From contig JAILWY010000008.1 of NCBI GenBank assembly GCA_022113835.1, positions 9,490,501 to 9,554,500 of the forward strand: a stretch of 64,000 bases of DNA, in the 5' to 3' direction. Below the pieces are notes generated by a model that searched no databases, was not told where the DNA came from, and saw only the letters and a program-made list of their open reading frames with translations. A program made the translations under genes and the position numbers. This document shows, one piece after another, positions 1 through 10,300 of this stretch; position 1 is the stretch's first letter, and every line of letters starts with the position of its first letter. The stretch is from Atopsyche davidsoni (taxonomy: Eukaryota; Arthropoda; Insecta; Trichoptera; Hydrobiosidae).

Positions 1-140
1 TGCGGTATAGAAGAACCCACTACAGACTACACTATTTTCCCCTTAGGAAACCATGGTCACTCATGAGGCTCAGCATGAGTATGTGCTCATTGTCTCCAAC
101 CTCTTCTGAGGAGAGGCACTTTATCCACTAAGGTTTTTGC
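1..140 (+). repeat. SINE-like repeat copy, class B (RTE-type tail)
   Basis: This is the 3' part of an interspersed repeat found at least six more times in the window. It reads a 'GGTATAGAAGAACCC' block, then 'CTATTTTCCCCTTAG', and ends with the tail 'CTCCAACCTCTTCTGAGGAGAGGCAC' at about 94-119. The tail can fold as a 5-bp stem (CTCTT/AGGAG, one G-T pair) with a 3-nt loop. The copy is cut by the window edge. The strand is defined by the tail lying at the 3' end. Confidence 0.6.
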
Positions 141-2062
141 TTCGATGGGACCGCGACCCGCGATTTGAAAGCCCGCCGGGCCGATTTGCATTTCTTGAGC
201 GGCTCCAGTTCGCGCTTTCTTCGCGTTACTTCTTCAAGTCCGCTCGTTCTGATCCGCGGAATTCTTTTATCTTTAATAAATTCTTTCAAGGCCGAGTAAT
301 TTTGTAAAATTTAAAATACAGCGCTTTTGTTTTTAGATTTATGGCCCCTGCGCATATTGCTGTGTGATTATATACAGCTTAACACTTGGCAGGGTGTGCG
401 CCCAACACAAAAATTCGCTAATGCAAAATATCATATGAGAGTACTTATTTATAAAAGGGGGTTGTTTTTTTTTTATTATGAATTAAAATGATCATACAAA
501 GGGTTATAAAATTAATACTAAAGAAAAACACTTTTCTCAAACTTTCGGGTGTATTAGGGAAATTTACAAAGTAGGGAGTGGGCTTTATTTCTGGACGGCA
601 ATAAAACTACTTAATAGTATTTTTGTTATTTATATTCGGTTTAGTTTTTTTTCAAAGTAATCATTGTAATTTATTTTTTTAAAAATATAAAATAGAAATT
701 ATAAAAATATATTACGGTGATTAGAAGTCAAAAATTGTTTTTTCAGTGTGACAAATATTTTTTCCTGTCTCTCAACTCTTCCCAAAACGTTCTTTAGACT
801 CCTCATTCAGAAGTTCTGATTAAGGATGTGTCGTGCGTAGTTTAGAGCAATAAATCAAACATTTTAAGATTCATGCAGATTTTTATAGAAAAAACACTTA
901 TATGTTCGCATTCGGATTGCTGAATGAGGAATCCACAATAGCAGCCGAAGCCACGGCCAATTGAGCCCGTGCACGTGTGATTTCACTTATGAATGCCATT
1001 TAATATATTTAATTCATCCAAATCGATAGAAAGGCAAGAGGCTGAAAATAAATTGTAAAATTATACTGAATTCCTGTAAGAGCCACGCGATCGCCGCATA
1101 TCCGCGCCGTACAAGCAAACACCATACAGGGTGATTCATTTAAGCCAACACTGCCTACGATAACATCATATTTGTAAGTACGAGCTTAAAATATAAAACC
1201 GCTTCTATTACTACAAATAAGGATTCTATCTCACGACAGCGCCTAGATCTCAACCCTCTCGCCCACCGTGTCTCTGTAACTTTGCGAAAGTATTAACAGT
1301 TATTTTGTAACATGACACCGGTCCCAAATTGATATCAAATTAAACTCGATTTCGCCACGAAATATTATTTTAATATATTTAAATTAACTTAGGCGTATCA
1401 CGCTGTATATTGTGTGAATTTACAATGCAATTAATTACCTCGAGAATTGAGTCATTACGCTTGTATAAAATGTACAAGTTTTATTTCCATTTTACACAGC
1501 CTCACAAGCTTGGACGCGTCTGGGCTCTTCATCACATGCACCGGGATATTGATGGAGACTTTCTAAGACTATTTTGTAAATGCTGAAGATTCAGATATTT
1601 ATGGATGAAAACAAAATTAAACGCTAATAATAATATTCTGAACTTAGAGTGTCAGTTTTCATTTGAGAACGGATTCCTCATAAAATCGTATACTAGTGTT
1701 GGAGTGGTCATAGTGTTGCTGAGCCGGGGTGGCCGCGGTATCCCGAGGGTGTGGGTTCAAAGCTTTTCGACGACTTTTTCGTGCAGTAGGCATGCAGTAG
1801 TATCCCCAAAATGGCCGTCTTTGGAATATTTTTTTTACAGGACCCCGTCGATCGACGCGCCCGGGCTTTCCCTGTCGCCGCAATATCGGTAGCAACATTT
1901 TATGATTAATCGATGGCACTCTTGTCGTGTCTGAACCGCTTGCCCCCGAGCAGAGCTCTCGCAAGGCAGCGGTGCATTTAGTTGTGCACTTGCGCAAGAT
2001 GTGGTCGATGGACCGCCGGCCCGCGAGCCGAGATTATTTGCGTGTCCGGAGTACGTAGAAAC
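141..2062. other. Non-coding, probably Homer intron or upstream flank
   Basis: No exon could be supported here. Homer exons encoding the EVH1 domain must lie further left, so this is most simply intron sequence. Two weak repeat traces are visible. A mariner-type terminal motif 'TACAGGGTGATTC' sits at 1125-1137. A tRNA-like stretch at about 1718-1762 has a B-box-like 'GGGTTCAAAGC', which may be an eroded SINE head. The overlapping 87-112 residue ORFs around 1.6-2.1 kb have no recognisable domain. Confidence 0.5.
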
Positions 2063-2065
2063 AAT

Positions 2066-2165
2066 GCAATGACTTCTTCTTCTGATGCCTCTCCTCATAG
2101 GAGGTTGGTGACCATTTCATCTAACATATACCCATCCTGAGCCAGTCTCACCAATTCGGCCATCT
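2066..2165 (-). repeat. RTE-like LINE 3' end fragment (class A tail)
   Basis: The + strand reads CTTCTTCTTCTGATGCCTC then TCCTCATAGGAGGTTGGTGACC, the reverse of the tail seen at 16.7 and 28.5 kb. It continues into 'GAGCCAGTCTCACCAATTCGGC', which on the - strand is the end of the LINE reading frame. Only about 100 bp survive. Confidence 0.55.
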
Positions 2166-3112
2166 ACTAAATACCTAAATCTTATAACTCTCTTCACTAC
2201 TTGATATTCAAGTTGTCAATCAACTCTGCTGAAAATCGTTTTTTTTTTTTTTTTTTTAATGCAGTAACAATATCAGTTATTTTTAGACCTGTTTTGATTG
2301 CGGTTTAAGCTTCATTTGGATCGAGCCTCAGTTTTATCTTTATTTCTTTCTCTACTACTCAGATTTTTATCTGTCTGTGTTTCCGACACGTAGTCCACAC
2401 CAATTTCAGAGCTCTGCTAAAAATGCTCTGACTCGACAACGCACTGTTTGATGATAGTGCATCATGCTTCGACTACATCTACAGCCGAGAGATGTAATTT
2501 TTATTGATATTTATTGTCGAAAAGGTTCCCCGCGACTGGTGCTTCTGTGATATAAGATTTTTCCTTCCGTAGTTTCATACGAATTTCCACTCCAATTTTG
2601 AGCCCATCAGGTGCGCGGCGATTATCTCACTCACCTGCCGCGAACAATCAGACTGCAAACTTCACTGAACGTTAAATTAATATTGCGTTGTACATATATT
2701 TTTATTGCAAATGTCTGGTACGTTACTCGAAAAGTCTCGAATACAAACCTTTCGCCCGCCGTGCGTCTACCACCATGTAAAAATTTATAGCGTCATTCAT
2801 ATTTATGAGATCGATGTAACTAGACTATTTGAAATATAAGATGACTTGTATTTTTTTCCATTTAAGTATTAAATGTTGCATGCTTATGCTATTTGGGCAT
2901 TTTAAATTAGATTTATTTTGCAAACATTGTGTGGATTTGGAGTGATTGGATGACTCGCCGAAACATTTGCATTTAATGCGTAGAATGTAACATTTTTATC
3001 TTCTTTACTTGTCCGAGTCCTGAATGGGACCATTAATTTTTAATATTTTAGATTACAATTATATAAGTAGGTGTTTTAATACCGAATCAGCTATTAAGTA
3101 ATATATTTAATA

Positions 3113-3122
3113 TACAGGGTGA
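3113..3122 (+). repeat. Mariner-type terminal motif TACAGGGTGA
   Basis: This short motif matches the end of the mariner-type element at 31.68 kb and the isolated copies at 1125, 6226 and 7754. No second end could be paired with it. It lies about 200 bp before the first visible Homer exon. Confidence 0.3.
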
Positions 3123-3328
3123 TCCCAAACGTGCTACAGACCTTTCAAACTTAAATATATTTTTATTAAAAACTTTTTATTAAAAATATTTAAAAAATCT
3201 ATCTTATATTTAGAACTACCCTGCGAGATCGTGACATCATGGTGTTGACATATCAGAGCAGTAAAATACGTTATACTGATGTGGTATTAATAGGATTTTT
3301 TTATACATGTTTTTTATTTTTATCGCAG

Positions 3329-3513
3329 TTCCGCCAATGCCAAAAAGTGGGAGGTCGAGCTGGCAACGCTGAAGAGCAACAACCTGCGGCTGACCAGCGC
3401 CCTGCAGGAGTCCACTGCCAACGTCGAGGAGTGGAAGAGGCAACTGCACAGCTACAAGGAGGAGAACGCGCGCGTCAAGGCGCACTACCACCACAACCTG
3501 GAGAACACCAAAG
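3329..3513 (+). CDS. Homer: Homer, coiled-coil exon 1 of 4 visible
   Basis: Homer is a postsynaptic scaffold. Its N-terminal EVH1 domain binds PPxxF-type ligands such as metabotropic glutamate and IP3 receptors, and its C-terminal coiled coil makes tetramers. This exon encodes the start of the coiled coil. It reads SANAKKWEVELATLKSNNLR and then a segment with LTSALQES and VEEWKRQL, which matches the conserved Homer block after the EVH1-linker region. The acceptor is TTTTTATCGCAG|T and the donor is AAAG|GTACGC. The exon opens by completing a split codon and closes after one base of a codon (phase 1). No methionine is expected, because the start codon and EVH1 exons lie to the left of the window, at least 3.3 kb away. 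Identification rests on recognising the family motif; I could not run an alignment. Confidence 0.9.
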
Positions 3514-3751
3514 GTACGCAGCACCACAGAAGCAGCTGCAGAACCACCCTGCAGCGATCAGCTCGTGTTTCCATTTCATCAGTACACTTTGACCCAAATT
3601 TTTATTCTTTACATCCCCGTCAGTAGAAGCTTAAATTTTTAACTTGTATGAAAAAAAAAATTCAAGGCCAGCCGGTCCGCAATAGGGTATATTTAATCTA
3701 TTCGAAGTTGTATATTAACATGTATTAAAATCAGGACGTCTTACTTTCCAG

Positions 3752-3855
3752 GTGGCGGTGATATCGGAGACGAACTGAGAAAAGAGATTTCAATCCTCCG
3801 ACTTCGAGTCAACGATCTGGAAACTGAGCTGTCTACCAAAAATGAAGATATTCTG
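3752..3855 (+). CDS. Homer: Homer, coiled-coil exon 2 of 4 visible
   Basis: The acceptor TTACTTTCCAG|G completes the split glycine codon left by the previous exon, and the donor is ATTCTG|GTAATT in phase 0. The 34 complete codons read GGDIGDELRKEISILRLRVN and continue as a heptad-rich helix (DLETELSTKNEDIL). Leucine, isoleucine and valine recur at a/d positions, as expected for the middle of the Homer C-terminal coiled coil. The glycine-rich start marks the junction with the preceding block. Phases on both sides join cleanly with the neighbouring exons. Confidence 0.88.
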
Positions 3856-4623
3856 GTAATTTGTTACTTTTTAATAAAAGTATTATATATTTGTATCTAA
3901 AAACAAACTAAATCACTGGTCGGTTTCTTCTAGACATCAACAATTTCAAGACGGTAATGAAAAATTGACACTTACATGTATACTGGCTCAATTAATATAA
4001 TATGTTATTTAACGTAATAGACTTATCATTAATTTATTGCTAATACACTAATGACGAGGTTATATAAATGTTTTCTTAGCACCCCATACGAGGAAGTCAC
4101 TTCAGTTTTATGTTGGGTTGTGAGAGCCCGTTTTGTTGCAATTCTTCTGCAGAGTTTGTTCTGTATTTATTATACATCAAAATTTATACACACTCTGATA
4201 ACTTCTTTATTTTCGTCTATCCTCTATATCTTTTCAAAAGATTTTTACTGTAGAATTAACTGTCCCATGGGAACCAAATATTGGAACTGGTCCTCAAATA
4301 AATAAATAAAATATAATCCCCATGGGCTTATAGCAAAGACCGTAAAGTGACATTTTAAGGATTCACGTAGTACGAGCATTACAATTGTGTAAATGAATAT
4401 TTTTACACAACCTGAGAATTGAAAGCCTTCTTCTGAAAGACTCCGTTATTCTCAAAGTATGAATTTTACTCTGATCAGAGGCTGCGATAGCAACTATTAT
4501 ATGTTCTTGGCTTCGCTTTGCAGTTAATGAAGTGTGATAGTGAATTTACACCTTCAGGATAATTTATTAGTGGTATTCCTGATGACTTTGTTGTGTGGTG
4601 AATGTACGATTTTGTATACTTAG

Positions 4624-4758
4624 AAGGAGAACGCTGAGCTAAGTCAGCAGCTGAAGAAGGCGCAGAGCCAGTTGAACCTGTCCATTGCGGCGCACGACGA
4701 CCAGAAGCAGGTCCTGCTGACCCTCAACACCCAGCTGGCCCAGCAGCTGCACGACTTG
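4624..4758 (+). CDS. Homer: Homer, coiled-coil exon 3 of 4 visible
   Basis: The acceptor is TTTGTATACTTAG|AAG and the donor GACTTG|GTTAGA. The exon is exactly 45 codons, phase 0 at both ends. It encodes KENAELSQQLKKAQSQLNLS followed by a helix ending QLAQQLHDL. This is the distal coiled coil that drives Homer tetramerisation. The sequence is markedly GC-richer than the flanking introns, as in the other Homer exons. It is preceded by an AT-rich intron of 768 bp with no visible features. Confidence 0.88.
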
Positions 4759-5083
4759 GTTAGAAAATATGCCTTGTCCCTCAACAACATAGAAAATATT
4801 CATTTTGTTCTCTCTTAACTAATCATACAATCAATGTCTCAAGGTGGAGTTGTTGCAACTCATCCATAATATGGACGATTTAATGAAATATTAAACACTC
4901 GGCATTAATTAAGCAGCATTTTATTTCAACCTTTTCTTCTTATAACTAAATCTATTCTTATAGTAAATTCGACTTCAAAATATTCAAAATAATTGGTTGT
5001 ATACTGAAATTTGTAGTAATTTGTTGTTTTTTTTAATGTATTTTTAAGCGTTTCTGTTTCATGCATCTTTTTGTGATTTCCAG

Positions 5084-5125
5084 ACCACCATTCACAGAGA
5101 GATAAACACAGCGCTGCAAACATGA
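5084..5125 (+). CDS. Homer: Homer, C-terminal codons and TGA stop
   Basis: After the acceptor TTGTGATTTCCAG|ACC the frame reads TTIHREINTALQT and then TGA at 5123-5125. Joined to the previous exon this gives 'QQLHDLTTIHREINTALQT', which has the spacing of the usual Homer C-terminus (compare the L-x-D-L-R-x-x-L pattern of vertebrate Homers). The TGA is therefore very likely the normal stop. The context is ACA TGA G, which is not the leakiest known (TGA C). The exon continues without a break into a long open frame in the same phase, described separately. Confidence 0.85.
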   Translation, partial: TTIHREINTALQT

Positions 5126-5503
5126 GACGAAGAACCCTGCGTTACCAAACAGCGCAACTACAGCATCAGCAACAGCGTTCCCGTCAAGCTATCCCCCGCT
5201 CAGGAGTGCCACGGCTACGGGACCCTTCCCAAGTCCGACTGTCTCCCGAAACAGTCTCCTCCGCAGGGCTGCCTCGGCTGCCAGGACAACAACTGCGAGG
5301 CCCGGCAGCCGCCTGTCTACGCCATGGTCAACAAGGTGGACAGGAAGAACCTGCCCCTCTTGCTCAACTCCTCGTTCCGCGGCAGCATGTCCAGGGAGAG
5401 AAAGAAATCCGTCACCATTGAAGAGTCTTCGAATGTTACCAGCATCATCGACGGAAACAGAAAGAAAGATCCGATGTACGTGTCGATTAAGAGTAAAAAA
5501 TAG
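5126..5503 (+). CDS. Homer: In-frame 125-codon extension after the Homer stop (readthrough candidate)
   Basis: Directly after the Homer TGA the same frame stays open for 125 codons and ends with TAG at 5501-5503. The product starts DEEPCVTKQRNYSISNSVPV and ends DPMYVSIKSKK. It has six cysteines (extension residues 5, 28, 39, 49, 52 and 57, including a CxxC), proline-rich stretches near residues 44-46 and 62-63, a basic RERKKS site that resembles a basophilic-kinase target near residues 90-95, and a lysine-rich C-terminus. It is GC-rich like the Homer exons, and codon third positions look coding. I recognise no domain, and no PPxxF Homer ligand is present. It could be translated by stop readthrough, joined by an alternative acceptor just after the TGA, be the last exon of another gene, or be a relic of a longer ancestral C-terminus. 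That the frame is coding is likely; how it is reached is inference. Confidence 0.6.
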   Translation, partial: DEEPCVTKQRNYSISNSVPVKLSPAQECHGYGTLPKSDCLPKQSPPQGCLGCQDNNCEARQPPVYAMVNKVDRKNLPLLLNSSFRGSMSRERKKSVTIEESSNVTSIIDGNRKKDPMYVSIKSKK

Positions 5504-6225
5504 ATGCGGTTGTGCGGGTAGCCATTTTGCGTTTGTGAACTTTTTAATAAATTAAGCTAGAATTGGGAACTCTCGTCTTTTGGTTTCGCTGTTGGCCGGT
5601 GCCACGGCGAGGTTTATTCTGATGAAGGTTTTTTTCTCGGTTAACTTATTGTTTGGTTGTAAGTAAAGAATCTTTCTAGTTTTTTCAAGTGTTTTTGAAC
5701 TTTGATCACTGAACGCTTCCTTTTTCACTTGTGCACTGTCAAAAGCTCTTCTTATTTTTGGCAATGCGAGTAATAATTAATAATATAGGAATAATAACAA
5801 AAAATATTTAAAACTGTTTTTACCTAATATGTAGGAATTATGAATCGTAAGTCACGCAATGATCTGGAAACTGTTATTAGGAATGTAAAGCTAATGTTTA
5901 AGGATGAATTATTTATTTAAAATCTGAACATCAATATTTTATACTTTCTCCATTATTTTATTTTAATTTAATTATGAATATTGTTGACTGGCAGCACTGA
6001 GATTGTTCGTGGTACATCAGTAGTACTATTTAGTTTATTGTAGTGTATTGTTTTTTTAAGTTCTCTTTGCTACTGTATATTCGCATGTTAATAAATTTTT
6101 AAAGCCAAAAATAAAATGGACTTCTCGTTGTAAGAATAAATGTATATTTATTGCCATATCTTAACTGTAAATTTAAATTTGGTTACAAACTTTAATTTAT
6201 ATTATTCCAAAAATCTTTACCCAAT
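5504..6225 (+). other. Probable Homer 3' UTR and AT-rich flank
   Basis: After the TAG at 5501-5503 the sequence falls to AT-rich, stop-filled DNA. Candidate poly(A) signals AATAAA occur at 5546-5551 and again near 6109 and 6136. The ORF on the opposite strand at 5552-5764 has no recognisable domain. I cannot place the true cleavage site. Confidence 0.45.
5546..5551 (+). terminator. Candidate poly(A) signal of Homer
   Basis: This is the first AATAAA downstream of the extension stop, 42 bp after the TAG. Later AATAAA hexamers exist, so this may be only the proximal site. Confidence 0.35.
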
Positions 6226-6240
6226 CTACAGGGTGATTCA
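6226..6240 (+). repeat. Mariner-type terminal motif CTACAGGGTGATTCA
   Basis: It shares ACAGGGTGATTCA with the motif at 1125 and resembles the end of the transposase-bearing element at 31.68 kb. No partner end was found nearby. Confidence 0.3.
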
Positions 6241-6800
6241 CTATGGGTTACAAGTATTTTAAAATTCTCTTTGGGTAAAAATCGCATACGTTTTATTTTA
6301 TTTAGATTATATCGGTATGTGACCCGTATACATTACAATAATTGAAACATAGAGTGAATTGCCTGTATATTACTAAACGTCAAATATTAATAGCAGAGAA
6401 TGTTTATCTGAAATCAACGGATCGCAAAAAGATTTTAATAAAATTTATAATCTGTCAATTTTTTATTACCTTTTGTCATCTTATAATTTTATTGGTAGTA
6501 ACAACGAATTGTTTCCAATGTGGTATGTGAAACTTTAGGTTCGTATAAAAAATAATGAAAATTTTGTTGGAAAATTTCTCAAATGGGTAAAAGTTAAAAA
6601 TAGGTCTTAACCATTTGAGGTAGTTTTTTACTATTGTATGGGTAAAGTCAAAATTATTAACATAGAAAACAGAGCTTTTCTCATGATAGATGGTAACGAA
6701 TGAGAATTAGAAATGACGCGGGGCAGCGACGGAGTTCAAAGCGTAAAAAGTTAATCATTTTTTTCCCTCTAATTTAAAAAAATATCCAATCTTAAAAATA

Positions 6801-7142
6801 CAGTGGAATCTCAGTATTGAAAGTTATCTGTTTGAATTTAATTGAACGGCGAATATATTTAATATTTTTATTTATTTGTAGACGCTCCCTTTGGTTATAT
6901 TGAATGTTGGGACAGCTATGAAATTACAAATATGAAGAGATCAAACACAGCTGCCATGAAAGTCTTTCACAGAAGTTGGACTGGTGCGTAGAGATGATCG
7001 AAGTTTAGGGGCTTGTGTGACCGAAAGATGTTTTAGACAACTGGTATGCTCAGACTTTTTAGTATAGTCTCCACAGATCTCTTTCAAAGTGTAATACAGT
7101 CAGCCAGATATGCCCAAGTCTTAAAATATTTAGGTTCTACTG
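6801..7142. mobile_element. Pogo/Tigger-like MITE, 342 bp
   Basis: The left end is TA|CAGTGGAATCTCAGTATT. The right end is AATATTTAGGTTCTACTG|TA. The ends are imperfect inverted repeats starting CAGT, flanked by TA on both sides, as expected for the Tc1/mariner superfamily pogo group. No transposase reading frame is present. The divergence between the ends suggests an old copy. Confidence 0.5.
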
Positions 7143-7877
7143 TATATATTATTAATTTATAACAATTTTCCATTTTTTATGGTTTCAAAAAAATGTAAAA
7201 AAATAAACATAATATACAATTGAGTTTTGGTGTCTTTTTCAAAATCTTCAACTTTTTAATGGTAGATATTTTTCCGTAGACATCTTCTTAATTAATTTAT
7301 ACCAAATTTATGATGAAACTTTTAAGAAATTGTTGATATATCGAAACAATTTTTAAACCCACCGATTATTAATTTGGTCTTAACTAATGAGGCGTTTCTC
7401 TAATCTCACCGTGGTTTCCCATACAGACTGCCTACTTAATTTACTCACTTGATATCTAATATATTTAGATATTAGTTAGGATCTAATAGAGAAGTAAACA
7501 AGCCCTTCTACGCTCTGTTACATAAATTTAATCCTGTTGGCACTTTTTGCATTTGATCTATGAAATATGAATAAAACCACGCAAGCAAACAAAATGGGTA
7601 TTTTGTATTATAAAATACATTATATGTTAAACGTCTCTGAGTTGGATGGGCGACATTAGCTAGGTTAAGTTTGTACTGCACTTTCTTGCTTTTTACGTTA
7701 TTCTTGAATATTGTCACTATTCCAGAACTTTAGTTCAACAAATATATTGTACAACACAGGGTGTTTATTCTATTTCTAAAGAATTTATCTTTTTATACAT
7801 ATATTGATGTTGCGTAACCTTTTGTACTTTTAGTTTAGATTCTGTAGAGCACTCGTACTTTTCCTTCCGCCCTGTAG
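7143..7877. other. AT-rich non-coding stretch
   Basis: I see no gene here. An isolated ACAGGGTGTTTATTC at 7754 matches the terminal motif of the mariner-type element at 31.68 kb, whose end reads ACAGGGTGTTTTTTT. A long 3' UTR of Homer reaching into this region cannot be excluded. Confidence 0.4.
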
Positions 7878-7971
7878 TTTTGTTGAGCTGGACTCTACCG
7901 ACGCCAACAAACTGTCCCGCCAAACTGAGGAAAGGCAGTCGCCTGAAGCAGCGTTGGGGCTCCAGTCTTAG
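7878..7971 (+). CDS. Weak candidate terminal exon, product unknown
   Basis: A strong pyrimidine tract and acceptor (CTTTTCCTTCCGCCCTGTAG) precede a short GC-richer segment. In one frame it reads VELDSTDANKLSRQTEERQS and then PEAALGLQS before a TAG at 7969-7971. The composition is unlike the surrounding AT-rich DNA. I do not recognise the peptide. Another + frame and a - frame are also open over the same stretch, so the call is tentative. It could be a UTR segment. Confidence 0.2.
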
Positions 7972-10216
7972 TTCTCTGTTTGTGTGCGTGTTTTTGTGTT
8001 TCAAGTAGCCTCACCCTTAATGTATAGTTTATGTTAAGTATATTATATTGTATCGTAATCACTACCCTTAAGTATCTGAGCCCTGTCGTAATTGTTGAAT
8101 ATATCCAATGTAAACGTGATTCCACAATGAACTGTATAAATTGTACAAACGATTTTGTGTTGTGATATGCAAGTGTAACCTGTGCACACTCTTAATTGCG
8201 TTTATCGAGTCTTGGTACTAATCTATTATCAATTTTTTTTATTTGCTTGTTTATGAAAATCCAAATCTGCCACAGTATTATAAAAATCAATTCCTTTTGA
8301 GTCATTCAATAAGTTCTTAAATTTACTTTTTCTGTTGTGTTTTCAAAACCCTCAGTTGAAAAAATGGAAATACATTTGTTTGTTTCATACATTTGATGCA
8401 ACCATTGTATAGTTCCTTTCTTTTGGTACGATTGCCCCAATAACTCAATGTTCTGACGCAGATTGCACAGTTCAATGCTTGTTATTGTTTATAAAAATGT
8501 TTAAAAGACTAAACGATATAATCCCGTGCGCAGTCTGATGTCTGTATCTTACTTTAAAATATAGATTTGTAAAATTGTCAAAAAGAAAAAGTTTTTTAAT
8601 AGATCAGTATCAATGTTTATGTTCATATGTCAATCATATGTTTTTTTTTTTTTAATAATTTAATTAAACGGTAAAGGATAGATATTGGGAATATTTTATA
8701 AAAACTATTGCATCTGTATTATATTGAGTCTACAGCATTCAGGTTATAGATCCCTAGATATTTTGTATTGTACCATAAACTTAGTTTTACTTAAAAACAG
8801 TTGCCGCAGGATGCAAGCGGGCACTCGGCGCAGGCACTCACTATTCCTATACTATTACACTTAATCATCATTAACTTTCACCTGAAACTGGTGTTTTAAG
8901 GCGAGTGGACCCCAGAGACTTGTACGGATCATTGTACATCATTTATTGTTCATGCCACATCCACTCTTCTGCTCTATGCATGTCTACGCTTGTAACAATT
9001 GATAATCTATCAACGAATGAGGCGATCACTTCCTCTATAAATTGATGTCATATGCATATTCATAACTTTTATATTAGTTTTTGGCATTTTGAATCTGTCG
9101 TAATAGTGAGTGCCTGTGACTTGGTGACTCTTGGATAAGATCACAAGCCACGTAGTAATGCACAAAGAGCGACACGAGCTAGCAGGTAGACAACGTGTAA
9201 CCCAAATAGGTAAAGCTAAGAATCATTAAGATAGAACAGTGGAAGGGGCTTAAGTCTTTTTAGTAGTTTTATCTCATTCACGGCCACGGGTGTAATTTTT
9301 GACGATGGACATTTTCAGGATGAAACAGTTCTTGCCACTTTTTAAAAAATCTTTTGTAAAAATTGTTTATGCATGATTTTTTTTGTCTACTTCGAGTTGC
9401 TCAATAAAATCTCACCTTTGCAATATCAACTTGCCCTTTAAAATTTTGAAATGGAGATGCGAGATGATAATCTTATATTTTAAGCAAATCGATATATTGC
9501 CGAGAGGTTTATTTTGTAAATAGTCTTTTTAAAACTAATTTTATTACATTTATCATTTAAAGGCGTTAGAAACGTCTCGGTCCCGCCGCGATGTCTGACA
9601 TGTAGTTTGAAGATCAATATTAAATAACGCTGACTACAAAAAGATAATTACACTAAAAAGACATCACTTCTACCCTTGATAATCTTGACTTTTGAAAATA
9701 TAATCATTGTGGATGGTGTTTTTTGATATTTAACCTTCAAATTATTATCTTGGATATTAGTGCCTGAATTCACTAATCTTTTGATCAAACTTTTCTATGA
9801 ATAATGAAATTTTATATTTGAACAAAACGTTGTGAATGCAGCCACAAGTCATATTGGAGGTTTACTATGCTCATATATTATTTTCGTATTAGTGAAAATT
9901 CATTTATTTTCTTATGATTTTAATATATATTTATTTGTACTAGAGAGACAACTGTGGTTTTAATTCAGTCAATTAACATATTATTTGTGCGAAGAGGGGA
10001 GCTAAGGAATTATTAATAAAAATGTAATCGATAAAATGTTTGGCTGTACTCGATGTGAAGTTTGACAGTATTATAAAAAAAACTGAAAAATATGAATCTA
10101 GTTATGAATTTCAGCATTTCAGTGAATTTATTACTATAAAACGTGGAATCCTTCTCGAGTGAAATGCGGAGGCGATTAGAAATGTTAGTCTGGGCCGTTG
10201 GACTTCACAGCTGTAT
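7972..10216. other. AT-rich non-coding stretch
   Basis: No ORF or splice pattern here looks real. There are scattered AATAAA hexamers, a T-run at 8641-8654, and a slightly GC-richer patch near 8806-8840 with no coding frame. Confidence 0.5.
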
Positions 10217-10300
10217 TGTTAGAGTGGCGTAGTGGATAAGATGTTTAGTTACCTACTCGTAAGGAAAACGTCTTCAGAACTCACAAGACCATTTTTATAA
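10217..10300 (+). repeat. tRNA-derived SINE head, eroded
   Basis: GTGGCGTAGTGGATAAGAT resembles a tRNA A box (TRGCNNAGTGG). About 40 bp later a degenerate B-box position reads CTTCAGAACTC. It does not fold as a full tRNA, so a SINE remnant is the simplest reading. Confidence 0.35.

Noticed and set aside
3237..3592. ORFs of 96 and 117 codons over the first Homer exon
   Set aside because: They are out-of-frame or antisense shadows of the GC-rich Homer exon.
5122..5421. 99-codon ORF starting MRRRTLRYQTAQ
   Set aside because: It is the +2 shadow of the better-supported frame at 5126-5503; it is arginine/glutamine-rich and ends earlier.
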